Positions 1 through 9,721 of a stretch of DNA of 31,504 nt are shown here, piece after piece; position 1 is the first letter of the stretch; each line of letters begins with the position of its first letter. Below the pieces are notes generated by a model. The model made no database searches. It worked only from the letters and a program-made list of their open reading frames with translations, and had not been told where the DNA came from. Made by a program: the position numbers and the translations under genes. This stretch comes from Chloroflexota bacterium (GTDB lineage: Bacteria > Chloroflexota > Limnocylindria > Limnocylindrales > CSP1-4), in NCBI GenBank assembly GCA_021812735.1, contig JAKAMV010000019.1:1-31504 (forward strand), read 5' to 3'.

Positions 1-1196
1 GTCTGGCCGGGCAGCGAGCCGCCGCCGACGGCGCTCCGCAGGGCCACGACCTCGACGTGCGCCCCGGCCGACGACGCGACCGCGATCGCCCGGCCCCGCA
101 GCTCGCGGGGCGTCCGCGCGATCGCCCGCCACACGGGCACCTCTGCGGCGGCACGGCCCGCCCGGTACAGCCCGAGCGTAGCGGCCACGCCGGCGAGGAT
201 CGCCTTGTCGGGGCGCATCGCCCGCGCCAGCGGATCCCGCCGCAGCCGGTCGATGAGGTCGGCGCGGCCCGCCAGCAGCCCGGCCTGGGGTCCGCCGACG
301 AGCTTGTCGCCGCTGAACACCACCAGGTCGGCGCCGGACGCCAGCCGCTCCGCCGGCATGGGCTCGTGGGCGAGGCCGAAGGCAGCGGTGTCGAGCAGCG
401 CGCCCGAGCCCAGGTCGTCGATGACGACGGCGCCGTGGCGGTGCGCCATCGCGGCGACATCCGCGAGGTCCGCCGACTCCGCGAACCCGGTCAGGGCGAA
501 GTTCGAGGGGTGGACGCGCAGCACCAGCCGCGCCCGGCCCTCGGCCAGCGGCCCCTCGAAGTCGGCGGCCCGTGTCCGATTCGTGGTCCCCACCTCGACC
601 AGGCGCGCGCCGGCCCGGGCGATGACCTCCGGGATGCGGACGCCGCCGCCGATCTCGACCAGCTCGCCGCGGGAGACGATCACCGCGCCGCGGCGTCCGG
701 CGAGACCGACGGCGAGCAGCAGCGCCGCCGCGGCGTTCGACACGATCAGACCCGCCTCCGCGCCGGTCAGCGCCGCCAGATGCTCCTCCGCCACGCGGAA
801 CCGGGGCCCCCGACGCCCGGTCGCCTCGTCGAGCTCGAGGTACCCGTAGGCCGCTGCGGCGGCTTGGGCGGCGGCGATGGCAGCGGCGGGCCACGGCGCC
901 CGACCGAGGTTCGTGTGGAGCACCACGCCGGTGGCGTTGACCACGCGCGGCGGCACTGGGCCGCCATCCGCCGCGGGATCGGTGAACGAGCGCAGCCGCG
1001 CCGCCGCCTGGTCGGCCAGCGCCTCGAGGGGCGCCGCTGGCCCGCCTGCCGCGAGCCGATCGCGCTCGCCGTCCACGATCGCGCGGACCACCCCTGCCAG
1101 CGCGGCGGGGTCGGCGTCGGGGAAGCGCTCCCGGACGGGGGCCAGGACGCGCTCGACGCTGGGCGGCCGGGATCGCGCGGGAATGGGCTCGCTCAC
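1..1196 (-). CDS. selA: L-seryl-tRNA(Sec) selenium transferase SelA (3' part missing at window edge)
   Basis: SelA is the PLP enzyme that converts Ser-tRNA(Sec) to Sec-tRNA(Sec) with selenophosphate. Translating the minus strand from the GTG at 1196 gives an open frame to the window edge (about 398 codons). It contains the family segments VVNATGVVLHTNLGRAP, SRGELVEIGGGVRIPEV and VEVGTTNRT, followed by FSGDKLVGGPQAG, whose Lys is the expected PLP Schiff-base residue. Only the C-terminal end (about 60-80 residues by family length) is cut off. The GTG at 1196 is chosen because an ATG 11 bases upstream is in another frame and stops after four codons. No strong Shine-Dalgarno is seen. The divergent neighbour is the MttB-family gene at 1321. 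selC and selD lie 12 kb away and a Sec-containing formate dehydrogenase 22 kb away, so SelA has both partners and a client in this window. Identity is firm. Confidence 0.95.
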   Translation of the reverse strand, partial: MSEPIPARSRPPSVERVLAPVRERFPDADPAALAGVVRAIVDGERDRLAAGGPAAPLEALADQAAARLRSFTDPAADGGPVPPRVVNATGVVLHTNLGRAPWPAAAIAAAQAAAAAYGYLELDEATGRRGPRFRVAEEHLAALTGAEAGLIVSNAAAALLLAVGLAGRRGAVIVSRGELVEIGGGVRIPEVIARAGARLVEVGTTNRTRAADFEGPLAEGRARLVLRVHPSNFALTGFAESADLADVAAMAHRHGAVVIDDLGSGALLDTAAFGLAHEPMPAERLASGADLVVFSGDKLVGGPQAGLLAGRADLIDRLRRDPLARAMRPDKAILAGVAATLGLYRAGRAAAEVPVWRAIARTPRELRGRAIAVASSAGAHVEVVALRSAVGGGSLPGQ

Positions 1197-1320
1197 GCCC
1201 CGATCATCGCAGACGGGCCGGGCGGCAGCACGCGACCGGGGGGCGCGCGACCCACCGCGCGGGACGGCCCCCTGCGGCATCCCGCCGAGGGCTCAGACTC
1301 GCCGACGCAGAGGAGGTCTC

Positions 1321-2796
1321 GTGGTGGACGCAACCGTCGGCGAATCCGCCTTCAGCGCGACACCGCCGCTGGCACCCGTCCAGACGACGCGGCGCGTCCG
1401 GTTCCTCGAGGACGAGCAGCTTGACCGGCTCGCCGAGGCGACCCTCACGGTCCTCGAGGAGGTGGGCGTCAAGTTCCCTGACGAACGCTCCCTCGAGATC
1501 CTCGCCTCTAACGGCTGCCACGTGGACCGGGCGACCCAGGTCGTCAAGTTCCCGCGCGACGTCGTCCGGCGTGCGATGGCCACCGCGCCGCGCAGCTTCA
1601 CCATGGCGGCCCGGAACCCCGACTTCGACCTCCGCCTCGTGGAGGGCACGTCCTACTACACGCTCGACGGCTGCGGCGTTGCGGCGGTGGACCCCGAGAC
1701 CGGCCAGGAGCGGCCCTCGCGCAAGTCCGACCTCGAGGCGCAGGCCCGCGTCGCCGACTGGCTGCCCGGCATCGGCTTCATCTGGCCCACCGTGTCGGCG
1801 CAGGACTTCGGGCGCACCAGCCAGCTCCACGAGATCGACGCGGTCTACAACAACTCGGTCAAGCACTTCCAGGCGATGGTGATGGGCGAGGCGGCGGCGA
1901 GGTTCGCGGTGGAGATGGCCACCGTCGTGGCCGGGTCCGCCGAGGAGCTCCGCCGCCGACCCGTGCTCTCCAACCTCGTCTGCTCGGTGGCGCCCCTGGC
2001 CCAGGACCACGCCGCTCTGGAATCCGCGCTGGCGATGGCCGAGGCGGGGATCCCGATCGGCGTCCTGTCGATGCCCACCCTTGGCACCACGGCACCGTCC
2101 ACGTCCGCCGGCGCACTCGTCGTCGGCGATGCCGAGTGCATCTCGGGGATCGTGCTGCTCCAGCTCGCCTTCCCCGGCGCCCCCGTCTTCCACTCGATCA
2201 TGAAGGCGTACGCCGACCCGCGGACCGGCAACTACGTCGGCTACTCGCTCGACAGCGGCACCGCCCGGTATGCGTCGGTGGAGATGGCGCACCACTGGGG
2301 CGTCCCCAGCATGGCGGCCTGCTTCGGCACCGATTCAACGCTGCCGGGGACCTGGCTCGCCGCATCGGACGTGGCGCAGGACCCGCTGCTCGGCGCGCTG
2401 TCGGGGGCCGAGCTGGTGACCGGCCTGGGTCTCGACCGCACGTACACACTGCTCACGCCCGAGGGGATCCTGCTGGACTACGAGCTCTACGAGCGGGCGC
2501 GCTACGCGGTGCAGGCGCTCGAGGTCAGCGACGAGACGCTGGCGCTCGACGTCATCGCCGACGTCGGGCCGGGCGGCCACTTCCTGGCCGAGGAGCACAC
2601 GCGCCGGCACATGAAGACCTCGCTGGTGCGCGGCCTGGAGCACGACCTGGTGAACAACCGCTACCGCGATCCGGTGGAGGTGGCCCGCGAGCGAGCGCAC
2701 TGGGTGCGCGAGCACCACCGGCCGGAACCGCTCGAGGCGGCCAAGGCCGCCGAGCTGACGCGACTCCTGCAGGCAGCCCGCGCTGTCCTCGGCTAG
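1321..2796 (+). CDS. MttB-superfamily (trimethylamine/betaine-type) corrinoid methyltransferase, copy 1
   Basis: A 491-residue member of the trimethylamine methyltransferase (MttB) superfamily. Characterised members move a methyl group from trimethylamine (pyrrolysine enzymes) or glycine betaine (MtgB, no pyrrolysine) to a corrinoid protein. Family signatures are the N-terminal repeat region (ATLTVLEEVGVKFPDERS), NLVCSVAPLAQDHAALESAL, MPTLGTTAPSTSAGALVVG, a PGAPVFHS segment and the C-terminal DVGPGGHFLAEEHTRRH. The frame has no internal TAG, so it is a non-pyrrolysine type with unknown substrate. The start is set by AGGAGG at 1311-1316, just upstream of GTG 1321; a second GTG at 1324 is possible. 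The longer open frame upstream overlaps selA and is not supported. A flavin oxidoreductase starts 13 bases downstream, probably in the same operon. No cognate corrinoid protein is encoded nearby. Confidence 0.85.
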   Translation: MVDATVGESAFSATPPLAPVQTTRRVRFLEDEQLDRLAEATLTVLEEVGVKFPDERSLEILASNGCHVDRATQVVKFPRDVVRRAMATAPRSFTMAARNPDFDLRLVEGTSYYTLDGCGVAAVDPETGQERPSRKSDLEAQARVADWLPGIGFIWPTVSAQDFGRTSQLHEIDAVYNNSVKHFQAMVMGEAAARFAVEMATVVAGSAEELRRRPVLSNLVCSVAPLAQDHAALESALAMAEAGIPIGVLSMPTLGTTAPSTSAGALVVGDAECISGIVLLQLAFPGAPVFHSIMKAYADPRTGNYVGYSLDSGTARYASVEMAHHWGVPSMAACFGTDSTLPGTWLAASDVAQDPLLGALSGAELVTGLGLDRTYTLLTPEGILLDYELYERARYAVQALEVSDETLALDVIADVGPGGHFLAEEHTRRHMKTSLVRGLEHDLVNNRYRDPVEVARERAHWVREHHRPEPLEAAKAAELTRLLQAARAVLG

Positions 2797-2809
2797 CCAG
2801 GGCAGCTCG

Positions 2810-4003
2810 ATGACGACCGGCCGGACGCCCTTGCGCGGCACCGGCTCCGTTTCCCCCGACGTGGTGGTGGTCGGCGGCGGCATCGTCGGCACGTCCACCG
2901 CGGCCTTCCTCGCCGAGGCGGGCGCCCGTGTGCTGCTCATCGAGCGCGACGGGCTGGCATCGGGCGCGTCCGGCGCCAACTCGGGCGTGGTCCAGCACCC
3001 GTTCGACCCGGTGATGGCGCGGCTCTACCGGTCGTCCCTGGACCTCTACCGCGAGCTGGCGGCCGAATCCAACGGCTTCGCGATCGGGGCGGAGCCGGCC
3101 GGGATGCTGTACGTCACCGCCGATGCCGCGGCGGCGCGCCGTCAGGCCGCCCTGGTCAACGGGCCGTTCCCAGAGCTCGGCGCGGAGGTCGTCGGCGGCG
3201 ATGCGCTGCGGGCCCTCGAGCCCGCGATGGCGCCGGGCCTGTGGGCGTGCCGCGTGCCGATCGGCTTCCCGGTGGCGCCTGGCTCGGGCACCTACGCCTT
3301 CGCCTCGCTGGCCGAGTCGCGCGGGGTGGCCATCCGGATGGGCCGCGCGGCGGCCCTGGAGGTGGCTGGCGACCGCGCCGTCGGCGTGCGGATCGACGGG
3401 ACGCTCGTCCCCGCGGGGGCCGTGGTCGCGGCGGCGGGTCCGTGGACGCCGGCCCTGCTCGACCCGACAGGGCGCTGGACGCCCATCTCGCCGCGCTGGG
3501 GAGTCGTCGTCGAGGCCGAGCTGCCCAGGGGCCCGCGGCACGTGCTGGAGGAGGCCGGGATCGAGGCGGTGCTCGACGAGGGGGCCGACGCCACCGCCTC
3601 CCGCCCCGACGGCCATGCCGGCGATGGAGACGGCGGCCTGGAGTTCAGCTACGTGCCCCAGCCCGGAGCGGGCTCGGTGGGCTCGACGTTCCTGCCCCTC
3701 GAACCCTCGCCCGAGGCGTGGACCGAGCGCATCCTGCTGCGCGCTTCGGGCTTCGTCCCCGGCGTCGCCGACGCCCCGATCCGCGGCGTCCGGTGCTGCG
3801 CGCGGCCGCAGTCCGACGACGGCCGGCCGCTCGTGGGTGCCGTCCCCGGGCTGCGCGGCGGGTTCGTGTGCGCGGGCCACGGCCCGTGGGGCGTCTCGAC
3901 GGGACCGGGTTCCGCGCGCCTCGTGGCGGATCTCGTGCTGGGGCACGGTCCGGCCATCCCCGCGGCGCTCGACCCGAGGCGGTTCGGGGCGCCGCGGGGC
4001 TGA
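2810..4003 (+). CDS. FAD-dependent oxidoreductase of the DAO (glycine/sarcosine oxidase-like) family
   Basis: A 397-residue flavoprotein with an N-terminal Rossmann motif, VVVVGGGIVGTSTAAFLAEAG (about residues 18-38), ending in the acidic ribose-binding residue of IERDGL. A SGASGANSG loop follows, and the C-terminal region has RPQSDDGRPLVGAVPGL and CAGHGPWGVSTGP, which close the FAD site in D-amino-acid oxidase/sarcosine oxidase relatives. This family oxidises C-N bonds of amino acids and N-methyl amines such as sarcosine or dimethylglycine. The gene begins 13 bases after an MttB-family methyltransferase, so an N-methylated amine substrate is plausible, but the sequence does not identify it. 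No signal peptide is seen, so it should be cytoplasmic. The ribosome site before ATG 2810 is weak, consistent with translation following the upstream gene. Confidence 0.82.
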   Translation: MTTGRTPLRGTGSVSPDVVVVGGGIVGTSTAAFLAEAGARVLLIERDGLASGASGANSGVVQHPFDPVMARLYRSSLDLYRELAAESNGFAIGAEPAGMLYVTADAAAARRQAALVNGPFPELGAEVVGGDALRALEPAMAPGLWACRVPIGFPVAPGSGTYAFASLAESRGVAIRMGRAAALEVAGDRAVGVRIDGTLVPAGAVVAAAGPWTPALLDPTGRWTPISPRWGVVVEAELPRGPRHVLEEAGIEAVLDEGADATASRPDGHAGDGDGGLEFSYVPQPGAGSVGSTFLPLEPSPEAWTERILLRASGFVPGVADAPIRGVRCCARPQSDDGRPLVGAVPGLRGGFVCAGHGPWGVSTGPGSARLVADLVLGHGPAIPAALDPRRFGAPRG

Positions 4004-4029
4004 TCGTCGCCCGCGGCCCCGCCTCGTTA

Positions 4030-4058
4030 TTGCAAGAAGTCGCAAGAACGGGGACAAT
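4030..4058 (+). promoter_or_regulatory. Promoter with overlapping Nur-box-like operator for the cobalt/nickel uptake operon
   Basis: TTGCAA (4030-4035) and GACAAT (4053-4058) are 17 bases apart and read as -35 and -10 elements, each matching four of six consensus bases. TTGCAA is also the first half of TTGCAA-N4-TCGCAA (4030-4045). The nickel regulator Nur of Streptomyces binds, as I recall, TTGCAA-N5-TTGCAA; this site is one base shorter and differs at one position of the second half. Binding here would cover the -35 and most of the spacer. A Fur-family regulator is the last gene of the operon. Operator role is inference. Confidence 0.5.
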
Positions 4059-4130
4059 GACACGTGAAGCGTCCCCCTTCGAAGGGACCGGTGCGGCCCG
4101 ACAACCCGGTGCCGCGGTCAGAGGTCCTCC

Positions 4131-6286
4131 ATGCACATCCCCGACGGCTATCTGAGCCCCATCGTCTCCGTCGGCCTCGGCGCGGTCACCGTGCCGGGCT
4201 GGGCGGCCGCGACGAACCGGGTCCAGAAGGTGCTCTCGGACCGCACGATCCCGCTGCTCGCCGTGTTCAGCGCGATGAGCTTCACGATCATGATGTTCAA
4301 CATCCCGGTGCCTGGCGGGACCACCGCCCACGGCGTCGGCGGGACGCTCATCGCGATCGTGCTCGGGCCGTGGGCGGCGGCCATCGCGGTCAGCGTGGCG
4401 CTGATCATCCAGGCGCTGTTCTTCGGCGACGGCGGCGTCCTCGCGATCTTCGCCAACTGCCTCAACATGGCGTTCATCCTGCCGTTCCTGGGGTATGGGG
4501 TGTACCGGCTGATCGCCGGCCGGTCCCCGATGCTCTCAGAGCGGCGCGTCTGGGCCGCCGGCATCGGCGCCTACGTGGGCATCACCGCGTCCGCGCTCGC
4601 GGTCGGGATCCAGCTGGGCATCGAGCCCATCCTGTTCACGCAGAACGGTCACGCGCTCTACAGCCCGTACGGCCTCGACGCCGCGATCCCCGCTATGCTC
4701 CTGGCCCACATGCTCGGCGCGTCGATCGTCGAGGCGCTGATCACCGCCCTGGGCGTGGCCTGGATCCAGAACCGCCATCCGGAGTACCTCACCCGCGGCG
4801 TGGCCGACGACCCCGGGGTGCTGGCGGTCGGCGCGGCCGGCGCGACGGACGCCCCTGCGGTCGTCGGCGCGACCGGCCTCGCGGGCGCCGAGCCCGCCGC
4901 GCCGGCCCGGCCGCTGCGGCAGACCGCAACGATCCTGGTCGCGCTCGGCGTCGCGCTGATCGCGCTGGCGGGCCTGGTCACCGGCGGCGGCGATCCGGCG
5001 CACGCGTTCGGCGCCGACTGGGCCGCCGTGGACTGGGCCAGCGTCGCAACGATGCTGCTCGCCACGGGCGCCATCGCCGCGGTCCTGCTGCCCCTCGCCT
5101 GGCTCCTCCTGCCGAGACGGATCCGCGGCATCGGCGCCGCGTTCACGGCTGCGGCGATCCTGGCGCCGCTCGGCCTGATCGCCCCGGGCTTCGCCTACGG
5201 CGAGGGCACCGCGGGGGACGTGCAGCAGGCGTTCGGCTACGTCCCGTCGGGGCTCCGGCAGCTGGGCGGCGTGTTCAGCGCCCCGCTCTCGGGCTACGAG
5301 GTCCCGCTGCCCTTCCTGAGCGGCGCCAACGCCGCGCTGTGGCAGAAGGCCGTGGGCTACGAGCTGGCGGGGATCGTCGGGATCCTGCTGCTCGGCGCCA
5401 CCATGTACGCGGTCGGCCGGCTGCTCGCCCGCGGCAACCACGAGGCCGACGACCGCGACGACGGCACGGGCTGGCTCGAGCACACGGTGGCCGGGATCAC
5501 CCAGTCGGTCGAGCGGTCCATCTTCACCGAGGAGCACGCCCGCGCCGCCGGCTGGCTCCAGCATGTGGATCCGCGCGCCAAGCTGGGGATGTTCCTGGCC
5601 GCGGTGCTCGCGGCCAGCCTGTCAAGCTCGGTGCTGGTGCTCGCCGCCCTGTATGCGGCGGTGCTCGCCGCGGCGCGCGCCAGCCGCATTCCGTTCGACT
5701 TCTTCGTCAAGCGCGTCTGGCTGGGCATCCCGTTCTTCGCCGGCGTCATCGTCCTGCCGGCAGTCTTCCTGGTCCCCGGGCCGCCGCTCCTCACGCTGGC
5801 CCTCGGCCCGGTCACGCTCGCGCCCACGGTACCCGGGGTGGCCGGCGGGGTCCTGTTCGTCAGCCGGGTGGGCGTCAGCGTGTCGCTCGCCGTCCTGCTG
5901 GTGATGACGACGCCGTGGGCGGACCTGCTCAAGAGCCTGCAGGCGCTGCGCGTGCCCCAGCTGTTCATCCTGGTACTGGCGATGGCCTACCGCTACATCT
6001 TCCTGTTCCTGCACCTCGCCAACGGCATGTTCGAGGCGCGCAAGAGCCGGATCGTGGCGCGGACGAGCGGCGGCGAGCAGCGCCGCTGGATCACGGCCTC
6101 GATGGGGGGCCTGCTGAACCGGAGCGTGAAGATGAGCAACGACGTCTATGCGGCCATGGTCGCGCGCGGCTTCACGGGATCGATCCGGACGCTCGCCGAC
6201 TACCGCATGACGCGCGCGGACTGGACGGCCCTGGCCGGCACGGTGGCGATCGCCGCCGCGGCCGTGGTCGCCCAGCGGGGGCTCCC

Positions 6287-6290
<4 letters not shown>
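4131..6290 (+). CDS. cbiMQ: CbiM-CbiQ fusion: substrate-binding and transmembrane components of an ECF cobalt/nickel transporter
   Basis: A 719-residue membrane protein. Residues 1 to about 215 are CbiM (S component): it starts MHIPDGYLSP, where the N-terminal Met-His is the family's metal ligand, and is followed by hydrophobic helices. A middle region (about 265-430) has further helices and SAPLSGYEVP with LAGIVGILLLGA, resembling the CbiN/PDGLE-type extension. Residues from about 455 are CbiQ (EcfT), beginning near LQHVDPRAKLGMF and including YAAMVARGF, an Ala-Arg-Gly coupling motif that contacts the ATPase. Separate cbiM, cbiN and cbiQ genes are more usual, so the fusion is notable. AGAGGT at 4120-4125 precedes ATG 4131. 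The stop overlaps the CbiO start (GTGA). Cobalt uptake would serve the corrinoid that the MttB-family enzymes are expected to use; nickel is the alternative cargo. Confidence 0.9.
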
Positions 6291-7245
<955 letters not shown>

Positions 7246-7249
<4 letters not shown>

Positions 7250-7707
7250 ACGACGCGGGCGACGCCTCGAGCGCCCAGGACTGGGCCGACGCGCGGGACG
7301 CCCTCCGCGAGCGCGGGCTGCGCTGGACCCCGCAGCGCCGGCTGATCCTCGAGGCGCTCGCCGAGGCGACCGGGCGCCACATCACCGGGGCCGGGCTGGT
7401 GGAGCGCTGCCGTGCCCGCGACACGGCGACGATCCCGTCCACGGTGTACCGCACGCTCGACGTGCTCGAGGAGCTGGGGTACGTGCGCCACAGCCACGGC
7501 GCGGACGGCCGCGAGGAGTACCACGTGCTCCCCGCCGCCGAGCACGCGCACCTGCGCTGCCTGGGCTGCGGCGTCGAGTTCGAGATCGGGCGCGAGGAGG
7601 CGCAGGAGCTCGTCGGCCGCCTGGGCGCGAGCCGGGGCTTCACGGTGGACCTCAGCCACGTGATGATCGGAGGGCGCTGCCGAGGCTGCGAGCCGTCGGA
7701 GGCGTAG
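7246..7707 (+). CDS. Fur-family metalloregulator, probable nickel/cobalt-responsive (Nur-like)
   Basis: A 153-residue Fur-family repressor. The N-terminal winged helix has GLRWTPQRRLILEAL, and recognition-helix region PSTVYRTLDVLEELGYV. The dimerisation domain has the metal-ligand stretch EYHVLPAAEHAHLRCLGCG and a second Cys pair (GRCRGC) near the C-terminus, giving a structural Cys4 site. The conserved His of the hinge is in GRHITGAG. GTG 7246 overlaps the CbiO stop (GTGA), so transporter and regulator are co-translated. With a TTGCAA-N4-TCGCAA operator at the operon promoter, the simplest reading is autoregulated repression by Ni or Co. Fur (iron) or Zur (zinc) cannot be excluded from motifs alone, but operon context argues against them. 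Confidence 0.85.
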
Positions 7708-7835
7708 GCCGGGCGCCACTGCCGCGGCTGGGGGTCCGGGGGCGGGGCGGCGCCCCACAGGATCGCGCCCCCAATCGTTTCTCGTCCCGGGGCTGGGGTG
7801 GTACCCAAGTTGACATCGGGCATGACGCAGAAAGC

Positions 7836-7855
7836 CCACCCCGTCCGGGGGGTGG
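7836..7855 (+). terminator. Hairpin after the metal-uptake operon
   Basis: CCACCCC and GGGGTGG form a seven-base-pair stem around a six-base loop, about 130 bases after the regulator's stop. There is no T-tract, so it may be a weak or Rho-dependent end, or a leader structure for the next gene. The rest of 7708-7925 shows no gene; TTGACA at 7810-7815 has no convincing -10 partner. Confidence 0.3.
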
Positions 7856-7925
7856 ACGCTGGCGCCTGCCGTCCCCTACCGTGCCCGTGGCCGCCGGGGG
7901 CCGGGCAGAGGGACATCTGGACGTC

Positions 7926-8246
7926 ATGCGAGTCCGCGCTCTCGACATCAGGTCTGCCAGCATCGGCGGGCTGCCGGTCCCGGTGCGGGCGTGCACGCTC
8001 GCCGTCAGGACCGGAGACGACGGCCGCCGCGCCTGGGACGCGGTCGGCTGGACGCCAGGACCCGACCCTGGCCTGCACGCGCGCGTGGACGGGGCCGGAC
8101 CGCTGCCCGTCGCGCTCGAGACCGACGAGGGCTCGCTCGCCGGCTCCGCACTCGTCTCCATCGCGGCCGCCGGCGGGACCCCCGCCGCCGGCGGCCGCCT
8201 CTCCCTGACCGGCGTGGGCGGCCTCGAGCCGTGGCCGGGCTGCTGA
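7926..8246 (+). CDS. Hypothetical protein, 106 residues
   Basis: I do not recognise this protein. The frame from ATG 7926 has the strong third-position G/C typical of the window's real genes, which supports it being coding. The product is rich in Gly, Ala, Pro and short beta-prone stretches (LPVPVRACTLAVRTG, SALVSIAAAGG, RLSLTGVGG), suggesting a small beta-structured protein. There is no signal peptide or membrane segment. A TACCGT hexamer at about 7876-7881 could be its -10 element. Its 3' end overlaps a second small frame starting at 8231. Confidence 0.5.
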   Translation: MRVRALDIRSASIGGLPVPVRACTLAVRTGDDGRRAWDAVGWTPGPDPGLHARVDGAGPLPVALETDEGSLAGSALVSIAAAGGTPAAGGRLSLTGVGGLEPWPGC

Positions 8247-8380
8247 CGGCCAGGCGACGCGGGCGCCGGGACGGCGGACGGGAGCGGCGGGGCGAGGTCC
8301 GCGCGCTGCTCGCGCTGGCCGTCATCGAGCTGCTCGCACTCCTCGCCGCAATGCCGCTCGTCGTGCCGACGGCGAGCTAG
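8231..8380 (+). CDS. Possible small membrane protein, 49 residues
   Basis: From GTG 8231 the frame encodes an Arg-rich N-terminus (TARRRGRRDGGRERRGE) followed by one hydrophobic helix (LLALAVIELLALLAAMPLVV), the charge pattern of a single-pass protein with a cytoplasmic N-terminus. It overlaps the preceding small gene by 16 bases, as in a coupled pair. No homologue is recognised, and a frame this short could be chance, so it is listed as tentative. Confidence 0.3.
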   Translation: MAGLLTARRRGRRDGGRERRGEVRALLALAVIELLALLAAMPLVVPTAS

Positions 8381-8390
8381 CAGCGCGAGG

Positions 8391-8723
8391 GTGCCCCATC
8401 CCGTGCCCGGGGGCGTGGAACTGCTCGAGCTGTCGCGGACGTTCGAGACCGCCCGGCGCATCGCGCGCTGGCACCACGAGAACGTCGTCGGCTCCGGCTA
8501 CCCGGACGGCCTCCGCGGGTCTTCCATCCCGCTCGAGGCCCGCATCGTCCGCGTCGTGGACGCCTGGGACGCCATGGTCAACGACCGTCCATGCCGCGCC
8601 GCCCTCGAGCACGCGCAGGCGATGCAGGTGCTCCTCGACGGTGCCGGCCGCGAGTTCGACCCGGAACTCGTGGAGCTGTTCCTGGGGATGGCGGAGGGCG
8701 GGCGGCTGCCGCCGCTCGGCTGA
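8391..8723 (+). pseudogene. HD-GYP phosphodiesterase remnant (C-terminal half only)
   Basis: The 110-residue product matches only the second half of an HD-GYP domain, the cyclic-di-GMP phosphodiesterase fold. It has RIARWHHENVVGSGYPDGL, LEARIVRVVDAWDAMVNDRP and GREFDPELVELFL, which align with the complete HD-GYP protein at 12384-13469 (HHERWDGRGYPDGL, DAFDAMSHDRPYRAAL, GRQFDPDLSALF). The catalytic HD and its partner Lys, which lie upstream in that domain, are absent, and the Asp of the usual DGxGYP motif is Val here. The 150 bases upstream encode nothing like the missing half. An inactive remnant is the best reading; a retained small binding module is possible. The start (GTG 8391) is arbitrary. 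Confidence 0.65.
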
Positions 8724-8786
8724 GTAAGGCCCGCCGACCGCCGGCGCCCTGGCGCCGCCTCCGGGCTACCATCGCGTCCGCGTCCC

Positions 8787-8833
8787 GTGGTGCGCGGCAC
8801 CCGGGTACCCCCTGCTCGGGCGCCGCGCACCAC
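8787..8833. terminator. 12-bp inverted repeat between convergent remnants
   Basis: GTGGTGCGCGGC (8787-8798) and its exact complement (8822-8833) are separated by 23 bases that can pair further (CCCG with CGGG). It lies between the plus-strand HD-GYP remnant and the minus-strand ArsR-like fragment, so a bidirectional terminator is the likely role. No T-tract is present on either side. Confidence 0.4.
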
Positions 8834-8849
8834 CGTCGTCGGGCTGCGG

Positions 8850-9080
8850 TCAGCGCCCGTGGTGCGCCCACCGGTCGGGGACGGCGAACTCGTCGAGCCT
8901 CCGGGCCGTCGCGATCCGGCACACGAGCACGCTGCGCAGCGACGCGCACGCCGTGGCGAGCTCGGGGTCGGCGAGGCGGTACTCGGCGCCGTCAGACGCG
9001 CCCGACAGCTCCACGACGCCGGCTGCGGCGAGCGCGTCGAGGTGCGACCCAACTCCTGCTGACCCCGGCGCGGCCTGCAT
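8850..9080 (-). CDS. ArsR-like winged-helix fragment, 76 residues
   Basis: The product resembles the second half of an ArsR-type winged helix: a recognition-helix-like VGSHLDALAAAGVVEL, a wing and YRLADPELATACASLRSVL, a common ArsR ending in which the product reads a strand and a C-terminal helix. The usual N-terminal helices (about 25-30 residues) are missing: the frame upstream of ATG 9080 continues open but reads Arg/Pro-rich sequence unlike the family. It is probably a truncated regulator; a very small intact protein is the alternative. Together with the HD-GYP remnant and the nearby inverted repeat it marks 8391-9080 as a decaying stretch. Confidence 0.4.
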   Translation of the reverse strand: MQAAPGSAGVGSHLDALAAAGVVELSGASDGAEYRLADPELATACASLRSVLVCRIATARRLDEFAVPDRWAHHGR

Positions 9081-9250
9081 CGGCCGGGCACGGCGCGCAT
9101 CATCGGGCCGGCGGCCGGGGCGGTGATGGGCCGGGCGTCACGGCCTCGAGTGCCGGATGGGACTGGGCCGGCGCGCCCGGGGTCCAGACCGCCTCCGCCG
9201 CCCTGGATTCGCGTCCGGGGGCGAGGAGGCCGGCGCCGCTCCTCCTGCGG

Positions 9251-9721
9251 TCAGGGCTCCTCGGCAGCGAGGCCCTGTCCCGGGTCCCTCGCGCTCGCCC
9301 GTCCGGGCGTGACGGCCGGACGGTCAGCGCAACAACGCGACAGCTGGGCGAGGAGCTCGTCCGCCCCGTACGGCTTGCCGAGGAACGCGTCGGCCCCCCG
9401 CTGCATCGCGGCGTCCCGCTCGTGCTCGAGGACGCTCGCGCTCTGCACGATGACGTACGGCCGCCGGTCGTCGGGAAGTCCGCGGAGCTCGGCGGCGAGC
9501 TCAAGGCCGCTCCCGTCCGGAAGGCGGACGTCGAGGAGCACGATGTCGAACGGCCGACGGAGGAGGTCCCTGGCCTCCGCGAGGGAGCCCGCCGCGGCGA
9601 CCTCGTAGCGTCCGCGCCCCGCCTGCTCGGCCCGGAGCAGAATCGCCCCGATGAGGGCGCGATTGGCTTGCTCGTCCTCGACGAGGAGGACGCGGGTGGG
9701 CGCCCCGGCGCCGCTAACCAT
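9251..9721 (-). CDS. Single-domain response regulator (REC)
   Basis: A 156-residue stand-alone receiver domain. It shows the acidic pair in VLLVEDEQ, phospho-acceptor Asp64 in VLLDVRLPDG, the switch Ser in VQSAS and the conserved Lys in FLGKPYGADEL. No output domain follows; the last 30 residues are Arg/Ala/Pro-rich and look disordered. The ATG at 9721 overlaps the stop of the hybrid kinase gene by eight bases, so the two are translationally coupled. A role as a phosphorelay shuttle or phosphate sink for that kinase is likely by analogy with CheY/Spo0F-type proteins. Confidence 0.85.
   Translation of the reverse strand: MVSGAGAPTRVLLVEDEQANRALIGAILLRAEQAGRGRYEVAAAGSLAEARDLLRRPFDIVLLDVRLPDGSGLELAAELRGLPDDRRPYVIVQSASVLEHERDAAMQRGADAFLGKPYGADELLAQLSRCCADRPAVTPGRASARDPGQGLAAEEP

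Noticed and set aside
57..1424. Long plus-strand open frame of 455 codons at the left edge
   Set aside because: Its product is Arg/Gly/Pro-rich without family motifs, and the minus strand of the same DNA encodes SelA with clear signatures. It is a high-GC shadow frame.
4059..4130. Possible cobalamin or NiCo riboswitch in the leader of the transporter operon
   Set aside because: Only a short CCTTCGAAGG palindrome and some GC-rich pairing are present. I see none of the conserved elements of a B12 box or the four-helix NiCo fold.
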